The translations under genes were made by a program, and so were the position numbers. A stretch of DNA of 64,000 nucleotides from assembly GCA_026692905.1 (NCBI GenBank), contig JAPLNL010000119.1:62001-126000 (forward strand), in the 5' to 3' direction. Below the pieces are notes generated by a model that was not told where the DNA came from, searched no databases, and saw only the letters and a program-made list of their open reading frames with translations. Below are positions 18,269 to 27,899 of the stretch, in pieces (the first letter of the stretch is position 1; each line of letters opens with the position of its first letter). Source of the DNA: Planctomycetota bacterium (GTDB lineage Bacteria; Planctomycetota; Planctomycetia; Pirellulales; Pirellulaceae).

Positions 18269-20644
18269 ATGTTTGAAGACAAAGCGAACGCCGTGCAACC
18301 AATGTTAGATTGCCGAGCCGTCCTTCGAATACTCCCTTGGCTATGCCTTGGTTGCCTTTGTCTTTGCTCCAGCGTTGCGAACAGCCAAGTGATCCCGGGC
18401 AAAAGAGGCGCTGTCGCGAAAACATTAGACGGCACCTCGAAACTGGAACTCCAAGGCGACATCGCATCCACCCTTGTGGACGGCGTTGACCGTTTCTTGA
18501 TCAAGGAACTTGCGGGTTCTGTTCAAAAGCGAATAGATCAATGGCCAAAACCGAACCGATCCGATGCGAACGCGTCCAACCCACCGCTCTATGAGGCTGC
18601 CACGAAGGAGCTTCGCGACGAACTGCGGACTCGGCTCGGAATGATCGATGTGAGAGTGCCATGCGATGCTTTTATTGTCCAGTCCACAGGATCGACCGCC
18701 AAGGACGCAATAGCTGAGGTCGCGTCAAATGATACTTGCAGAGTGTTCTCAGTTCGATGGCCTGTCTTTGAAGGAGTTGACGCAACGGGTTTGCTGGTGA
18801 TCCCAAGCGGTGAAGTTCAATTCCATGCCGTTGTGGTTCCCGATGCGGGACAGGCTCCCGAGCAACTCTGTGGCCAGGGGGACAATGCATCTGATATTGC
18901 ATTGGCATTGGCTGCACAGGGTGGAGTGGTTGTGATTCCCAATGTCGTTCAAAGAACGCGAGAAGCCCGCAACGGACGATCCAAATTGACAGATCAAGAG
19001 TTCCTGTACCGTTCGGCATTTGTCTTGGGCCGGCACGTTATCGGTAATCAGGTAGCTGAAATTTCGGCAGCCGTCGATGCCCTACAAAAGACCTATGGCG
19101 ATCATCCCAACTTGGTCGCTGGATGGGGAGAAGGAGGTTGTCTTGCGCTCTATGCAGCCGCGGTCGACACTCGCTTTCAAGTCGCATGCGTCTCCGGCCA
19201 CTTTGGACCACGCGAACAAATTTGGTCTGAACCGATCCATCGTAATGTTCATGGACTTTTGAACCGTTTTGGCGATGCGCAACTTGCTGCACTCGTCGCT
19301 CCAAGAACTTTGATCATTGATACGATGCTGGGCCCAGAAGTGACAATCGCCGGCGACGGTGGCGCTCCAGGAACGTTGAGTGGACCCTCGGCTGGGCAAG
19401 CGGAATCAGAATGGCGTCATGCCGTTAAGCTGCTTGACCCCTGGCTGCTCAGCAAGAAAGTCCAACTCGTTAAGCCTGATTCAAACGAAAAAAAAGCTGG
19501 GACCAGTTCGCAAGCGATTCAGGTCGCCTTGGGTGCTCTCGGTGTAAAGCCGAGGGCAGATTCTAGGGATAAGCAACCGTTGTCGAACTGGAAAGCGGAA
19601 TATATCGCATCAGGATCAGCTAGACGTTTAGAAACTCTTTCGAAATGGAATCGGTTTCAGGAGGTGATCCTCGAGGGGAGTGCAACGGAGCGAGATCGCT
19701 ATTGGAGTAAGCTCGATACCAATACACCGGACAGCTTTGCCAGTTCGATCAAGCCCTTCTTCGAGGCCTTTCGTGGCGAAACGGTCGGAGACTGGGAGTG
19801 GGAAGCGGCTCCGCTCAATCCTCGAACGCGTTTGATCTACGACGAACCAAAATGGCTAGGCTATGAAGTTGTGCTAGACGTTCATGAGGATGTGATCGCT
19901 TACGGGACCTTGCTCATCCCACGCGATGAGAAGCCCATCGAGAATCGTCCATGCGTTGTTTTTCAGCACGGCCTCGAGGGGCGACCGAGCGACACAATCG
20001 TCGGGGATCATCCTGCGTACCACGATGTTTCCAAGCAGTTGGTGGAGCAAGGTTACGTGGTATTTGCTCCACAGAATTTGTATTTGTTTCAAGATCGTTT
20101 TCGTACGTTGCAACGCAAAAGCAATCCGCTTGGCAAAACCTTGTTCTCAACGATTGTTGCCCAGCACAAGCAAATTGTGAGATGGCTCGGCCAACGCCAA
20201 GAAATTGATCCAAAGAGAATTGCGTTCTATGGCCTTTCCTATGGTGGAAAGAGTGCCATGCGGATCCCGGCCTTGGTCCCGGAATATTGTTTGTCCATTT
20301 GCTCGGCGGATTTTAATGACTGGGTGTGGAAGAACGCCAGCACCAATAGCCCGTACAGTTACGTCTGGACGAACGAGTACGAGATCTTTGAATTTGGCTT
20401 GGGCAACCATTTCAATTACGCCGAGATGGCTGCGTTCATAGCCCCTCGCCCGTTCATGGTCGAACGAGGGCACTTTGACGGCGTAGCGCCGGACGAGCGG
20501 GTAGGACTCGAATTCGCCAAAGTCAATCGACTCTATTCGGCGCGGCTTGGACTAACCGATCGGTGCCGCATCGAATGGTTTTCAGGCCCACACACCATCA
20601 ACGGCAAAGGAACTTTCGATTTCCTCCGCGAGCATTTGAAATAA
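18269..20644 (+). CDS. Secreted tandem alpha/beta-hydrolase (acetylxylan-esterase/dienelactone-hydrolase-like)
   Basis: About 791 residues. A signal peptide (charged start, then ILPWLCLGCLCLCSSVANSQ) begins at ATG 18269 or 18302; the frame upstream is repeat C1. Two alpha/beta-hydrolase domains follow. The first (about 120-400) has GWGEGG at 285-290 where GxSxG is expected, so its nucleophile is lost. The second (about 490-791) is complete: GLSYGG with Ser657, an acidic residue in GHFDGVAPDE and a late histidine in SGPHTING. The second domain probably cleaves esters, plausibly acyl groups on polysaccharide; the first may bind. The beta-helix gene follows 104 bases later. Compare the gene at 60214, which has the opposite arrangement. 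Confidence 0.8.
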   Translation: MFEDKANAVQPMLDCRAVLRILPWLCLGCLCLCSSVANSQVIPGKRGAVAKTLDGTSKLELQGDIASTLVDGVDRFLIKELAGSVQKRIDQWPKPNRSDANASNPPLYEAATKELRDELRTRLGMIDVRVPCDAFIVQSTGSTAKDAIAEVASNDTCRVFSVRWPVFEGVDATGLLVIPSGEVQFHAVVVPDAGQAPEQLCGQGDNASDIALALAAQGGVVVIPNVVQRTREARNGRSKLTDQEFLYRSAFVLGRHVIGNQVAEISAAVDALQKTYGDHPNLVAGWGEGGCLALYAAAVDTRFQVACVSGHFGPREQIWSEPIHRNVHGLLNRFGDAQLAALVAPRTLIIDTMLGPEVTIAGDGGAPGTLSGPSAGQAESEWRHAVKLLDPWLLSKKVQLVKPDSNEKKAGTSSQAIQVALGALGVKPRADSRDKQPLSNWKAEYIASGSARRLETLSKWNRFQEVILEGSATERDRYWSKLDTNTPDSFASSIKPFFEAFRGETVGDWEWEAAPLNPRTRLIYDEPKWLGYEVVLDVHEDVIAYGTLLIPRDEKPIENRPCVVFQHGLEGRPSDTIVGDHPAYHDVSKQLVEQGYVVFAPQNLYLFQDRFRTLQRKSNPLGKTLFSTIVAQHKQIVRWLGQRQEIDPKRIAFYGLSYGGKSAMRIPALVPEYCLSICSADFNDWVWKNASTNSPYSYVWTNEYEIFEFGLGNHFNYAEMAAFIAPRPFMVERGHFDGVAPDERVGLEFAKVNRLYSARLGLTDRCRIEWFSGPHTINGKGTFDFLREHLK

Positions 20645-20748
20645 AAACGCTGGTCTACCGGCTTCAGCCGGCCTATCCCCCCGTCACAGAACAAATCACA
20701 AATGCCTAAATAACATACAATAGCGCAGTTCCAAAAGGTCCATACCAT

Positions 20749-22629
20749 ATGCATCGTCTACTTCTGCTATCCGTAGGTGTATTGCTTTTTCCGCTGCGAT
20801 TGATGGGAAGCGATCGACCTGTGGGTGCGATGCTCGACGAAGCAGTCAGCGTGCGATTCCCATCGACATCCGCTGTGATCGACGTAACCAAAGCACCTTA
20901 TTTTGCTAGGGGCGACGGCAAGACAGACAATACCGATTCGCTCCAAAAAGCTCTTACGGATGTCATGGGAGCTCACAAGATTCTGTACTTCCCGAATGGC
21001 ACGTACCTGATTTCCAAGACTCTCTTATGGTCGAAAAAGAACGCCAAAGGCGAAGAGGCTTGGGGAATGAATTGGCTCCAAGGAGAAAACGGGTTGAAGA
21101 CCGTCATTCGGCTGAAAGATGGCGTCTTCGACAATCCCGCCATGGCGTCAAGCATGATGTGGTGCGGTGGGTTCGGGTCCGCAGATTGGTTTCACAACTA
21201 TGTCCAAGACCTGACTTTCGATGTCGGAGAAAACAACGCTGGCGCTATTGGACTGCAATTCTATTCCAACAACTCAGGCGCCGTGCGCAACTGTCGGTTT
21301 CTCGCTGGTCCTGGAAGCGGGCTCGTTGGCCTCGATTTTGGTCATCGCGACATGAACGGCCCTCTGCTGGTCAGCAACTGCGAAGTGGTCGGCTTTCATC
21401 GCGGCATTAGCACATCACGCGCTGTCAACGGCCAAACTTTTGAGCACATTACGCTCCGGGGTCAGACACAGTTTGGTATCACCAATGAAGGACAAGCGAT
21501 CAGCATACGCAGCCTGTTCAGCGAAAACTCGGTCCCTGTCATCCAAAGCTATGGCTCATGCTGCATGCTCGACGCAAATTTAAAAGGAACAGGGGCGGCC
21601 AGCAGTGTTCCCGCCATCGTCAACTTCAATGGTGGCCGAATGTTTCTGCGCAACGTATCGACAAGTGACTATGGGCGAGCTCTCGGCGATGTCGCCTCAC
21701 CCGACTCCGCTGCCGCCGCCAGAATCGTAGGGGAAGATAAGCCCGGAAGCCGAGGCCCGAACATCGACGAATACTGCTCGCATGAAGCGACGAAGCTTTC
21801 CGATTCGAGGCCCGGTTCCTTGCGATTGACGATCAAGGAGCCGCCCGCAACCCATCTCGAGAAGGCTGAAAAATGGGCGAACGTCGATGATTTCGGCGCA
21901 GATCCGACTGGACTATCCGACTCCTCGATCGCGATACAGAAAGCCATGGACTCCGGCGCGTCCACCGTTTTTTTCCCTGGGTCGTACGCGCTCACAAAGA
22001 CCGTTTTCATACGTGGCAAAGTCCGACGCATGCTTGGAGCAGGTGGATCGATTGACTACTTTGGGAAGGTCCATCCTGACTTTCGAATCGTCGGTATGGA
22101 ATCGGACTCGTTGACCATCGAACACTTCTCGGCGATTCACGGTGGCATCGAGATTGACTCGTCTCGCGCGCTCGTCCTTCGCAGCGTCTCGGATTGCGAC
22201 TTGACGATGCGCGATCGATCAGCTGGCGGTGAATTGTTTTTGGAAGACTTTGTAACTAACGATCTCAAGCTCAAAAATCAAAAGGTCTGGGCACGGCAGC
22301 TCAACGTCGAGAACGAGGGGACACATATCCTTAACGATCAAAGCGACCTCTGGGTTCTCGGTTATAAGACGGAGCGCGGCGGCACGCTGTTGGAGACACG
22401 AGGTAGAGGCAATAGCGAAATCCTAGGCGGCTTTAGCTATACCACTACAGCGGGCAAGCTTGGTCCTATGTTCGTGAACGTCGACTCATCCGTGTTCACG
22501 TTTTTTGGGGAGGTTTGCTATAACGGCGATCCGTTCGCGACGCTCATTGAAGCGTCTCGATCCAACAACAAAACGGAGAAGGTGCTGAGGGGAAGTGGAA
22601 CAACGGCACCTTATTACGGGAAGCGTTGA
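20749..22629 (+). CDS. Secreted tandem pectate-lyase-3-like beta-helix protein
   Basis: A 626-residue protein with a signal peptide (MHRLLLLSVGVLLFPLRLMG). Two copies of the Pectate_lyase_3 opening motif are visible: residues about 48-70 (YFARGDGKTDNTDSLQKAL...YFPNGTYLISKTL) and about 378-412 (VDDFGADPTGLSDSSIAIQKAM...FFPGSYALTKTV). Each should start a right-handed parallel beta-helix. Such proteins bind or cleave acidic polysaccharides; catalytic residues cannot be judged from sequence alone. With the upstream hydrolase it suggests a small carbohydrate-processing pair. Confidence 0.8.
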   Translation: MHRLLLLSVGVLLFPLRLMGSDRPVGAMLDEAVSVRFPSTSAVIDVTKAPYFARGDGKTDNTDSLQKALTDVMGAHKILYFPNGTYLISKTLLWSKKNAKGEEAWGMNWLQGENGLKTVIRLKDGVFDNPAMASSMMWCGGFGSADWFHNYVQDLTFDVGENNAGAIGLQFYSNNSGAVRNCRFLAGPGSGLVGLDFGHRDMNGPLLVSNCEVVGFHRGISTSRAVNGQTFEHITLRGQTQFGITNEGQAISIRSLFSENSVPVIQSYGSCCMLDANLKGTGAASSVPAIVNFNGGRMFLRNVSTSDYGRALGDVASPDSAAAARIVGEDKPGSRGPNIDEYCSHEATKLSDSRPGSLRLTIKEPPATHLEKAEKWANVDDFGADPTGLSDSSIAIQKAMDSGASTVFFPGSYALTKTVFIRGKVRRMLGAGGSIDYFGKVHPDFRIVGMESDSLTIEHFSAIHGGIEIDSSRALVLRSVSDCDLTMRDRSAGGELFLEDFVTNDLKLKNQKVWARQLNVENEGTHILNDQSDLWVLGYKTERGGTLLETRGRGNSEILGGFSYTTTAGKLGPMFVNVDSSVFTFFGEVCYNGDPFATLIEASRSNNKTEKVLRGSGTTAPYYGKR

Positions 22630-22718
22630 TAGGTACTACTGCCCATAGGGCGGCACATCTCTGCATGCGGTGCCAGCCTAATGGCTGTCATCAGCCACCG
22701 GTCCACGGGTTTGTCAAA

Positions 22719-23012
22719 CTCGTTCCCAGGCTCCGCCTGGGAACGCAATGCATTGGAGGCTCCCGCCCACCGCTGTAAACATGTTTCCAACGAGTTTACC
22801 TAAGTCATTCATTGCTCGGGAGGGTGAGGCTCCTGTCAAACCTTTGCACCGTTGGCTCGGCAGGAGCCTCGCCCTCCCTAAGGTTTTCAATGGAATTGAC
22901 TTTGCAAAGATGTTTACAGCGGTGGGCTCCCGCCTCCTGAGTTCACTACTCGATAGCAACGCGAGGCGGAGCCTCGAAAACAGAGCGTTCCAACGCGGAG
23001 CCTTGGAACGAG
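22719..23012. repeat. Repeat family F, interrupted by a family B element
   Basis: Begins CTCGTTCCCAGGCTCCGCC and ends in GCCTTGGAACGAG, so its ends are inverted. The interior is split by the B1 element at 22767-22925. A short related piece (CTCGTTCCAAGGCTC) occurs at 55127. The gap 22630-23068 lies between two convergent genes and holds no gene that I can support. Confidence 0.8.
22767..22925. mobile_element. Family B element B1 (MITE-like) with target duplication
   Basis: A 159-bp element with perfect terminal inverted repeats CCACCGCTGTAAACAT / ATGTTTACAGCGGTGG. Inside is a hairpin with arms GGGAGGGTGAGGCTCCTG and CAGGAGCCTCGCCCTCCC. It is flanked by direct repeats GCTCCCGC (22759-22766 and 22926-22933), consistent with a target-site duplication of 8-9 bp. 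It carries no gene. Confidence 0.85.
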
Positions 23013-23068
23013 GGCAACCGGGGCTAACGCTCAACCGCTAATTGGTAGATTTCGGCCTGCTTGGCCTC

Positions 23069-24091
23069 CTACGCATAATCATTGGCTAGTTGCTGAATGA
23101 TCTTTTTGATCTCTTTGCGACCAACGGCTGGTTCCAATAGCACTGCTTCGTTACCAAGTTTGAGGACGTTAGGGATGATTTCCATCGGATGATATGCTGG
23201 CACCTTCATGATGCAGGAGCCGTCCGCATCGAATTCAAGTTTCTGTTCGGCATGCCAGGGTTCTTCTTGAATCCAACGAGCCGCGTTGCGAGACAGTTTG
23301 ATCGTATAAGTGACTGGCTTTTCGCCGCCACTGAAAATGCCGACACTTTTCCCGAGGTGGTGCTCCAAGTCGATGTCGTCGTCGGCCTTGAACCATTCGT
23401 CGAGTGCGGTCGCTTTGGTAAAGCGGTCTAGTTTCCAGTGCCGAAGTCGTTCGTCCGGTTCGGCATCTTCGTTTTTGCCAGATTCGATGGCTACGACATA
23501 GATGCTGCTTTGGTAGATCACTAGACCGTAGGGTTCAAGGCAACGGGTCGAAGGTGGCTTGCCAATCGACTCGTATTCGATTTCCAATTTGCGATGTTCT
23601 TGGATCGAGCGATTGATGGTTCTGAGAATGCCTTGTTGTTTTTCGTACGTCTTGGCAGGAACGCCTAAGACTCGCAAGGTTTTGCGATAGCGTTGATAGT
23701 GGTCCCATACGCCGGTTGGTAATTGCTCGCGGACTTTGTTCCAGAACCCCTCGATGCCTTGCCAAAATTGAGTTCCTACCAGAGGCAGCAGCAGATCGCG
23801 TCCCATTGAGAGAGCGATGAGTTCGCTGGCCGTGATCGCGATTTTGTGGAGCCCTTTTTCGACTCGGCTCATCTTCCAAACTTTACCGGTTTGCGTTTCC
23901 TCAGTGACGATGGCCATCCCGGCGGCTTGAAGAGCTTCGATGTCTCGGCGAATGCTACGGACGTGGAGCGTGCCGATTCCAAGTTCCTGGACAACGGAAT
24001 CTCGGAGATCCTCCAGAGTTGCCCCGTACCGTCGTCGCTCAAGGATTTGAATGATTTTATGTTGTCGAATGAGTTGTTCGTTGCGAGCCAC
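23069..24091 (-). CDS. WYL-domain transcriptional regulator (YafY-like)
   Basis: About 340 residues. Residues 1-60 form a DeoR/HTH_11-like winged helix (RQHKIIQILERRRYGATLEDLRDSV... VRSIRRDIEALQAAG). The WYL domain spans about 150-235 (LEIEYESIGKPPSTRCLEPYGLVIYQSSIYVVA... HWKLDRF), followed by the C-terminal extension typical of the family. WYL domains sense ligands, often nucleic acid-related. A GTG start at 24091 is chosen because AAGGAG lies 6 bases upstream; the frame extends to 24127. It is divergent from the SulP gene, which it might control. Confidence 0.85.
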   Translation of the reverse strand: MARNEQLIRQHKIIQILERRRYGATLEDLRDSVVQELGIGTLHVRSIRRDIEALQAAGMAIVTEETQTGKVWKMSRVEKGLHKIAITASELIALSMGRDLLLPLVGTQFWQGIEGFWNKVREQLPTGVWDHYQRYRKTLRVLGVPAKTYEKQQGILRTINRSIQEHRKLEIEYESIGKPPSTRCLEPYGLVIYQSSIYVVAIESGKNEDAEPDERLRHWKLDRFTKATALDEWFKADDDIDLEHHLGKSVGIFSGGEKPVTYTIKLSRNAARWIQEEPWHAEQKLEFDADGSCIMKVPAYHPMEIIPNVLKLGNEAVLLEPAVGRKEIKKIIQQLANDYA

Positions 24092-24362
24092 TGACCACTC
24101 CTTTGATGCAAAATCTCGTACCGGCAAGGATTACCGAATCGTTAGGTTTCATTGCCTTCGAATAGTGTAACCAATTTGGTCCCTAGCCCAAGACTTGATG
24201 GGAAAAGTTGCATAAGTGACAAACTTGTTAGGGAGTGGTTTTGATTCTACTTTGAGTGTATTCCTGCCGTTTATTTGGAGATATAGTTATGTTTTGGATA
24301 CGCGGATTCACTTCGCGTTTGGATTAGGCATTTCGCAAAAAACATCGAAACAAAAGTTCACT

Positions 24363-26324
24363 ATGGCAACGATTGCACAAGCAAATTCGTCCGAACCGGT
24401 TCCTGTCGGCAATCTTTCTGGCTTTACGAAGTATTGGCGAAACGACTTTGTCAGCGGTTTGTTCGTTTTTTTGATTGCATTGCCTTTGTGTTTAGCAATT
24501 TCATCGGCAGCAGGATTCCCTCCCATTGCCGGAGTACTGACGGCTATCTGCGGAGGCTTAATTGCCCCTTGGATTAGCAATAGTGAGCTGACTATCAAGG
24601 GGCCGGCAGCTGGCTTGATCATGATCATGGCTGGCGCTTTCCAGGAAATGTCCACTGTAATGGGACCTGAGAAAGCCTATGCCGCCGCACTTGCAATAGG
24701 ATTTGTTGCGGGGCTATTCCAAATCATGCTTGGCTTTTTGAAGAGTGGATTCATAAGCGAGTTCTTCCCACTCGCTGTGGTGCACGGAATGCTCGCGGCG
24801 ATCGGCGTTATCATTATCTCCAAACAAGTGCATCAATTGCTAGGCGTTGTACCGCATGGTAAAGAACCGCTGCATCTGCTGGCAGAAATACCACATTCTA
24901 TTGCCAATTTGAATCCGATCATAACCATAGTGGGTTTGCTGAGTCTGGTATTGCTCTTTGGGCTGGCATTTTTCGGAAGTGCGTTAACAAAGCGACTACC
25001 CGCACCTATGATCGTTCTATTGATTGCGATACCACTAGCGTACTACTTGGGGTTTGGTGACCCGCGCGAATATTCCTTTTTGGGCTCTACTTACGAAATG
25101 AAAGAGAGCGCGTTGGTTACTGTCCCGTATGACATTACGAAGACAATTGCGTTTCCAGACTTTAATGCATTGACATACGGTGTGGCATGGAAATGGGTGC
25201 TGCTCTACGTCTTGATTGGGACGCTGGAATCGATTCTTAGTGCAAAAGCAATCGACATGCTGGATCCCTATCGTCGCAAGACGAATATGAATCGAGATTT
25301 GTTGGCTATTGGCGTTAGCAACACGGTTGCATCGTGTATCGGCGGATTGCCGATGATTTCCGAAATCGTTCGCAGCAAAGCAAACATTGACAACGGTGCA
25401 AAGACCCGGTTTGGGAATTTCTGGCACGGCGTGTTTCTTCTTTTTAGTATTGCATTTCTTGGCAGAGTGATACACCTGATACCAAATTCCGCCTTGGCTG
25501 CCATGTTGGTATTCACCGGTTTTAGACTGGCTTCTCCCAATGAATTTATCAAAGTATTTAGGACAGGCAAGGAACAACTTGCTGTATTCGTCTTTACCAT
25601 GATTGCGGTACTAGCAACCGATTTACTCATCGGAATCCTCTTAGGTATTGCACTCAAATTCGTGATTCACGTGGCCAATGGCGTGCCCATCAATTCTCTT
25701 TTCAAAAGGTATCTTGACATCGAGACACTTCCAGATGGTTCCAGCTTAATCCATGCGAATCGGTCTGCTGTTTTTTCGAATTGGATTCCATTCCGGCAAC
25801 AAATCGAATACCTTGGTCTAGTCCAGCACTCGAACATCATCATCGATTTCTCTGAAACCAAATTTGTCGATCATACGGTTATGGAAAAACTACATGAACT
25901 TCAGTCAGACTTCGAAGGGGAGGGGTTGAAGCTGGAATTGCGTGGTCTTGATTCGCACCGTCAGATGGGCCGAGATGCTCTTGCAGCACGTCGATTGGAT
26001 CTATTAGCGACGTTCAATCGAGTCCGTATCGAAATCCCACTGGCGGCTGAAAGTGCATTTCAATCGATACTGGATTCCATTCAAACTGGGCAAGTTCTTC
26101 GATTTACTCCACTCGAGTCTTACCTGACTGACCCCAAGCCACCGCGCGCATTTTGCGAGTTCTTGGTCGAACCGAGAGACTCGGACCAGATCATTCGTCA
26201 GCTACGTCCGCTCATGTTGAGCACTCAAAGCGCAATGCTTACGATTGAGAAAGTAAAGGGTATGATGGGGCCAGTGCTAGTGCCAAAAGTTGCCGAATCA
26301 ATGCATCCGAATGAAAAATATTAG
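24363..26324 (+). CDS. SulP-family anion transporter with C-terminal STAS-like domain
   Basis: A 653-residue protein with ten or more membrane segments. SulP patterns include SGLFVFLIALPLCLAISSAAGFPP, GPAAGLIMIMAGAF, and LESILSAKAIDMLDP. A cytoplasmic STAS-like domain follows at about 470-560 (SNIIIDFSETKFVDHTVMEKLHEL). Relatives move sulfate, bicarbonate or other anions; the substrate cannot be told here. ATG at 24363 gives the usual N terminus; the frame upstream to 24216 is not family-like. Confidence 0.85.
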   Translation: MATIAQANSSEPVPVGNLSGFTKYWRNDFVSGLFVFLIALPLCLAISSAAGFPPIAGVLTAICGGLIAPWISNSELTIKGPAAGLIMIMAGAFQEMSTVMGPEKAYAAALAIGFVAGLFQIMLGFLKSGFISEFFPLAVVHGMLAAIGVIIISKQVHQLLGVVPHGKEPLHLLAEIPHSIANLNPIITIVGLLSLVLLFGLAFFGSALTKRLPAPMIVLLIAIPLAYYLGFGDPREYSFLGSTYEMKESALVTVPYDITKTIAFPDFNALTYGVAWKWVLLYVLIGTLESILSAKAIDMLDPYRRKTNMNRDLLAIGVSNTVASCIGGLPMISEIVRSKANIDNGAKTRFGNFWHGVFLLFSIAFLGRVIHLIPNSALAAMLVFTGFRLASPNEFIKVFRTGKEQLAVFVFTMIAVLATDLLIGILLGIALKFVIHVANGVPINSLFKRYLDIETLPDGSSLIHANRSAVFSNWIPFRQQIEYLGLVQHSNIIIDFSETKFVDHTVMEKLHELQSDFEGEGLKLELRGLDSHRQMGRDALAARRLDLLATFNRVRIEIPLAAESAFQSILDSIQTGQVLRFTPLESYLTDPKPPRAFCEFLVEPRDSDQIIRQLRPLMLSTQSAMLTIEKVKGMMGPVLVPKVAESMHPNEKY

Positions 26325-26327
26325 TTT

Positions 26328-27206
26328 CTAAAGCGAGTAACGTGCTGCGAAGCCGCAATCGAGCTTGCGGCCAACTGCGTCTATCAGATTGGCTTGATGA
26401 ATCTCACAGTTTGAGACTGCCTTGGCACCATACTTCTCTGCAAGCTCTGCGTTGATATCTCGAATTGCGATGTGGGAAGAGTGGCCGCAAAGCAATATTG
26501 CCTTGCGATGCTCCGATAATAGTTGCCAGCAATCGTTTAACAACGGCATGAGATGGCGATGGATCTCCCAACGTGTGCCCTTGGAACCGTGGCCGTACGT
26601 CGGTGGATCGAGGATGATCGCTTCGTATTGAGAATTGCGTCGAATTTCGCGTTTCACAAAGGTGGCCGCATCATCCACAATCCAGCGGATAGATGATTCG
26701 CCTAACAGGGAGTGGGCACAGTTTTCTCGAGCCCATGCAACCGTCGGCTTGGACGCATCGACGTGCGTTACCGCGCACCCTGCTTTGGCAAGTGCCAGAG
26801 TCGTCGCACCCGTGTAAGCGAAGAGACTGAGCACGCGTGGTCGCATTTCAGGAGTTTGCACATCGATGGCAAGCCTCTCGAACAGCCAAGACCAATGCGA
26901 CCAATGCTCGGGGAACACGCCAACTTGACCCGCGGGGGTAGGTTTGAGCGACATCCGAACTCCATCGCATTCGCAGAACCATTCTCCAGCAGATGGAATC
27001 GCTCGACTTGTTTGTCTTTGGTGAGCATGCCAATGGTCCTCAGCCTTGAGGCCATACGAAAGGTCCGTTTGATCCCATAGGTTTGGAGATTTCTTTGCGC
27101 TGGCAGCACCTGGGCAAGGGCGGTCTACGATGAATTTGCCGAACTGCTCTAATTTTCGTCCCATCCCGAAGTCGAGCAAACGATAATTGGTTTTTAACGT
27201 TTGCAT
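26328..27206 (-). CDS. RlmI/RlmK-like SAM-dependent methyltransferase
   Basis: A 292-residue class I methyltransferase. Motif I is LSLFAYTGATTLALAKAG with motif post-I VTHVDASK; motif IV is ILDPPTYG. The order and the YTG/DPPxYG motifs fit the family of 23S rRNA cytosine-C5 methyltransferases (RlmI-like), though the N-terminal PUA domain of RlmI is missing here, so the target is uncertain. Its start codon adjoins the stop codon of the phosphatase gene upstream, so the two are translated from one transcript. Confidence 0.8.
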   Translation of the reverse strand: MQTLKTNYRLLDFGMGRKLEQFGKFIVDRPCPGAASAKKSPNLWDQTDLSYGLKAEDHWHAHQRQTSRAIPSAGEWFCECDGVRMSLKPTPAGQVGVFPEHWSHWSWLFERLAIDVQTPEMRPRVLSLFAYTGATTLALAKAGCAVTHVDASKPTVAWARENCAHSLLGESSIRWIVDDAATFVKREIRRNSQYEAIILDPPTYGHGSKGTRWEIHRHLMPLLNDCWQLLSEHRKAILLCGHSSHIAIRDINAELAEKYGAKAVSNCEIHQANLIDAVGRKLDCGFAARYSL

Positions 27207-27743
27207 CTATTCGATCAAACCCAGCTTGCACGGTTGTTCGCAGTATTGGCGAACGACCGCTCGCTCGACGAGCTTTGCATTGACATGTGGACGTTTGCGA
27301 AGCAGATGTGATTGTGCATCATGCAACTCCATGGATCGGTGGCGCACCAACCAGCAAATGACCACAGTAGCGCTTCGCGCTCGTCCCGCTTTGCAGTGCA
27401 CGTAGACCTTTTCGCCGAGTAGCGAATGCTTCCTGATGAAATCGACGCCGCGACTAACATCTCCGAGGGTTGGCGGATTGAAATCGACCGTAGGCAGCCA
27501 AAGCTGATCGATACCGAGTCGTTGGTACTCTGACTTTGGTCCAGCGTATTCCTGGCACATGTTGATAACGCCTCGTACACCCAAAGCGTGGAGCGGCTTG
27601 GCGTCCGATCGTAATGGCATGGCTCCCAAAATGATGGCCGGGTCGACTTCATCCCACCAATTCCGGACCTTCAGGACTCTGCCCAACATGTAGTTCCATG
27701 TAAACGTGGGAGCGAACAACGCTCGAGATAAGACCGGGTGCAA
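27207..27743 (-). CDS. PTPMT1-like dual-specificity phosphatase (probable phosphatidylglycerophosphate phosphatase)
   Basis: A 178-residue phosphatase with the CX5R loop HCKAGRARSA (Cys117, Arg123) and a candidate general acid Asp87 (TVDFNPPTL). The segment WWDEVDPAIILGAMPLR...VRGVINMCQEY and the N-terminal LFAPT stretch match the mammalian mitochondrial enzyme PTPMT1 unusually well. A mammalian-type enzyme of this kind has been described in Rhodopirellula baltica (my recollection). By that analogy it would dephosphorylate phosphatidylglycerophosphate in cardiolipin synthesis. The TTG start at 27743 is supported by AAGG upstream and by homology reaching that far. Confidence 0.8.
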   Translation of the reverse strand: MHPVLSRALFAPTFTWNYMLGRVLKVRNWWDEVDPAIILGAMPLRSDAKPLHALGVRGVINMCQEYAGPKSEYQRLGIDQLWLPTVDFNPPTLGDVSRGVDFIRKHSLLGEKVYVHCKAGRARSATVVICWLVRHRSMELHDAQSHLLRKRPHVNAKLVERAVVRQYCEQPCKLGLIE

Positions 27744-27786
27744 TTCAGGACCTTGTTTTAAGAGGATGGGAGATGATTTAGCGTAT

Positions 27787-27870
27787 CATGGGAGGGCGAG
27801 GCGCCTGCCGAGCCGGTGACGTTATGGTTCGGCGGAGCCTCACCCTCCCTAGTAATGAACTGTTGCGAAG
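27787..27870. repeat. Family B inner hairpin, degraded copy B5
   Basis: GGGAGGGCGAGGCGCCTGCC at 27790 pairs with GGTTCGGCGGAGCCTCACCC further on; the terminal inverted repeats seen in B1 and B2 are not recognisable here. Confidence 0.7.
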
Positions 27871-27899
27871 CCCGGCGGAAGGCATATGGAATGGGCCTG

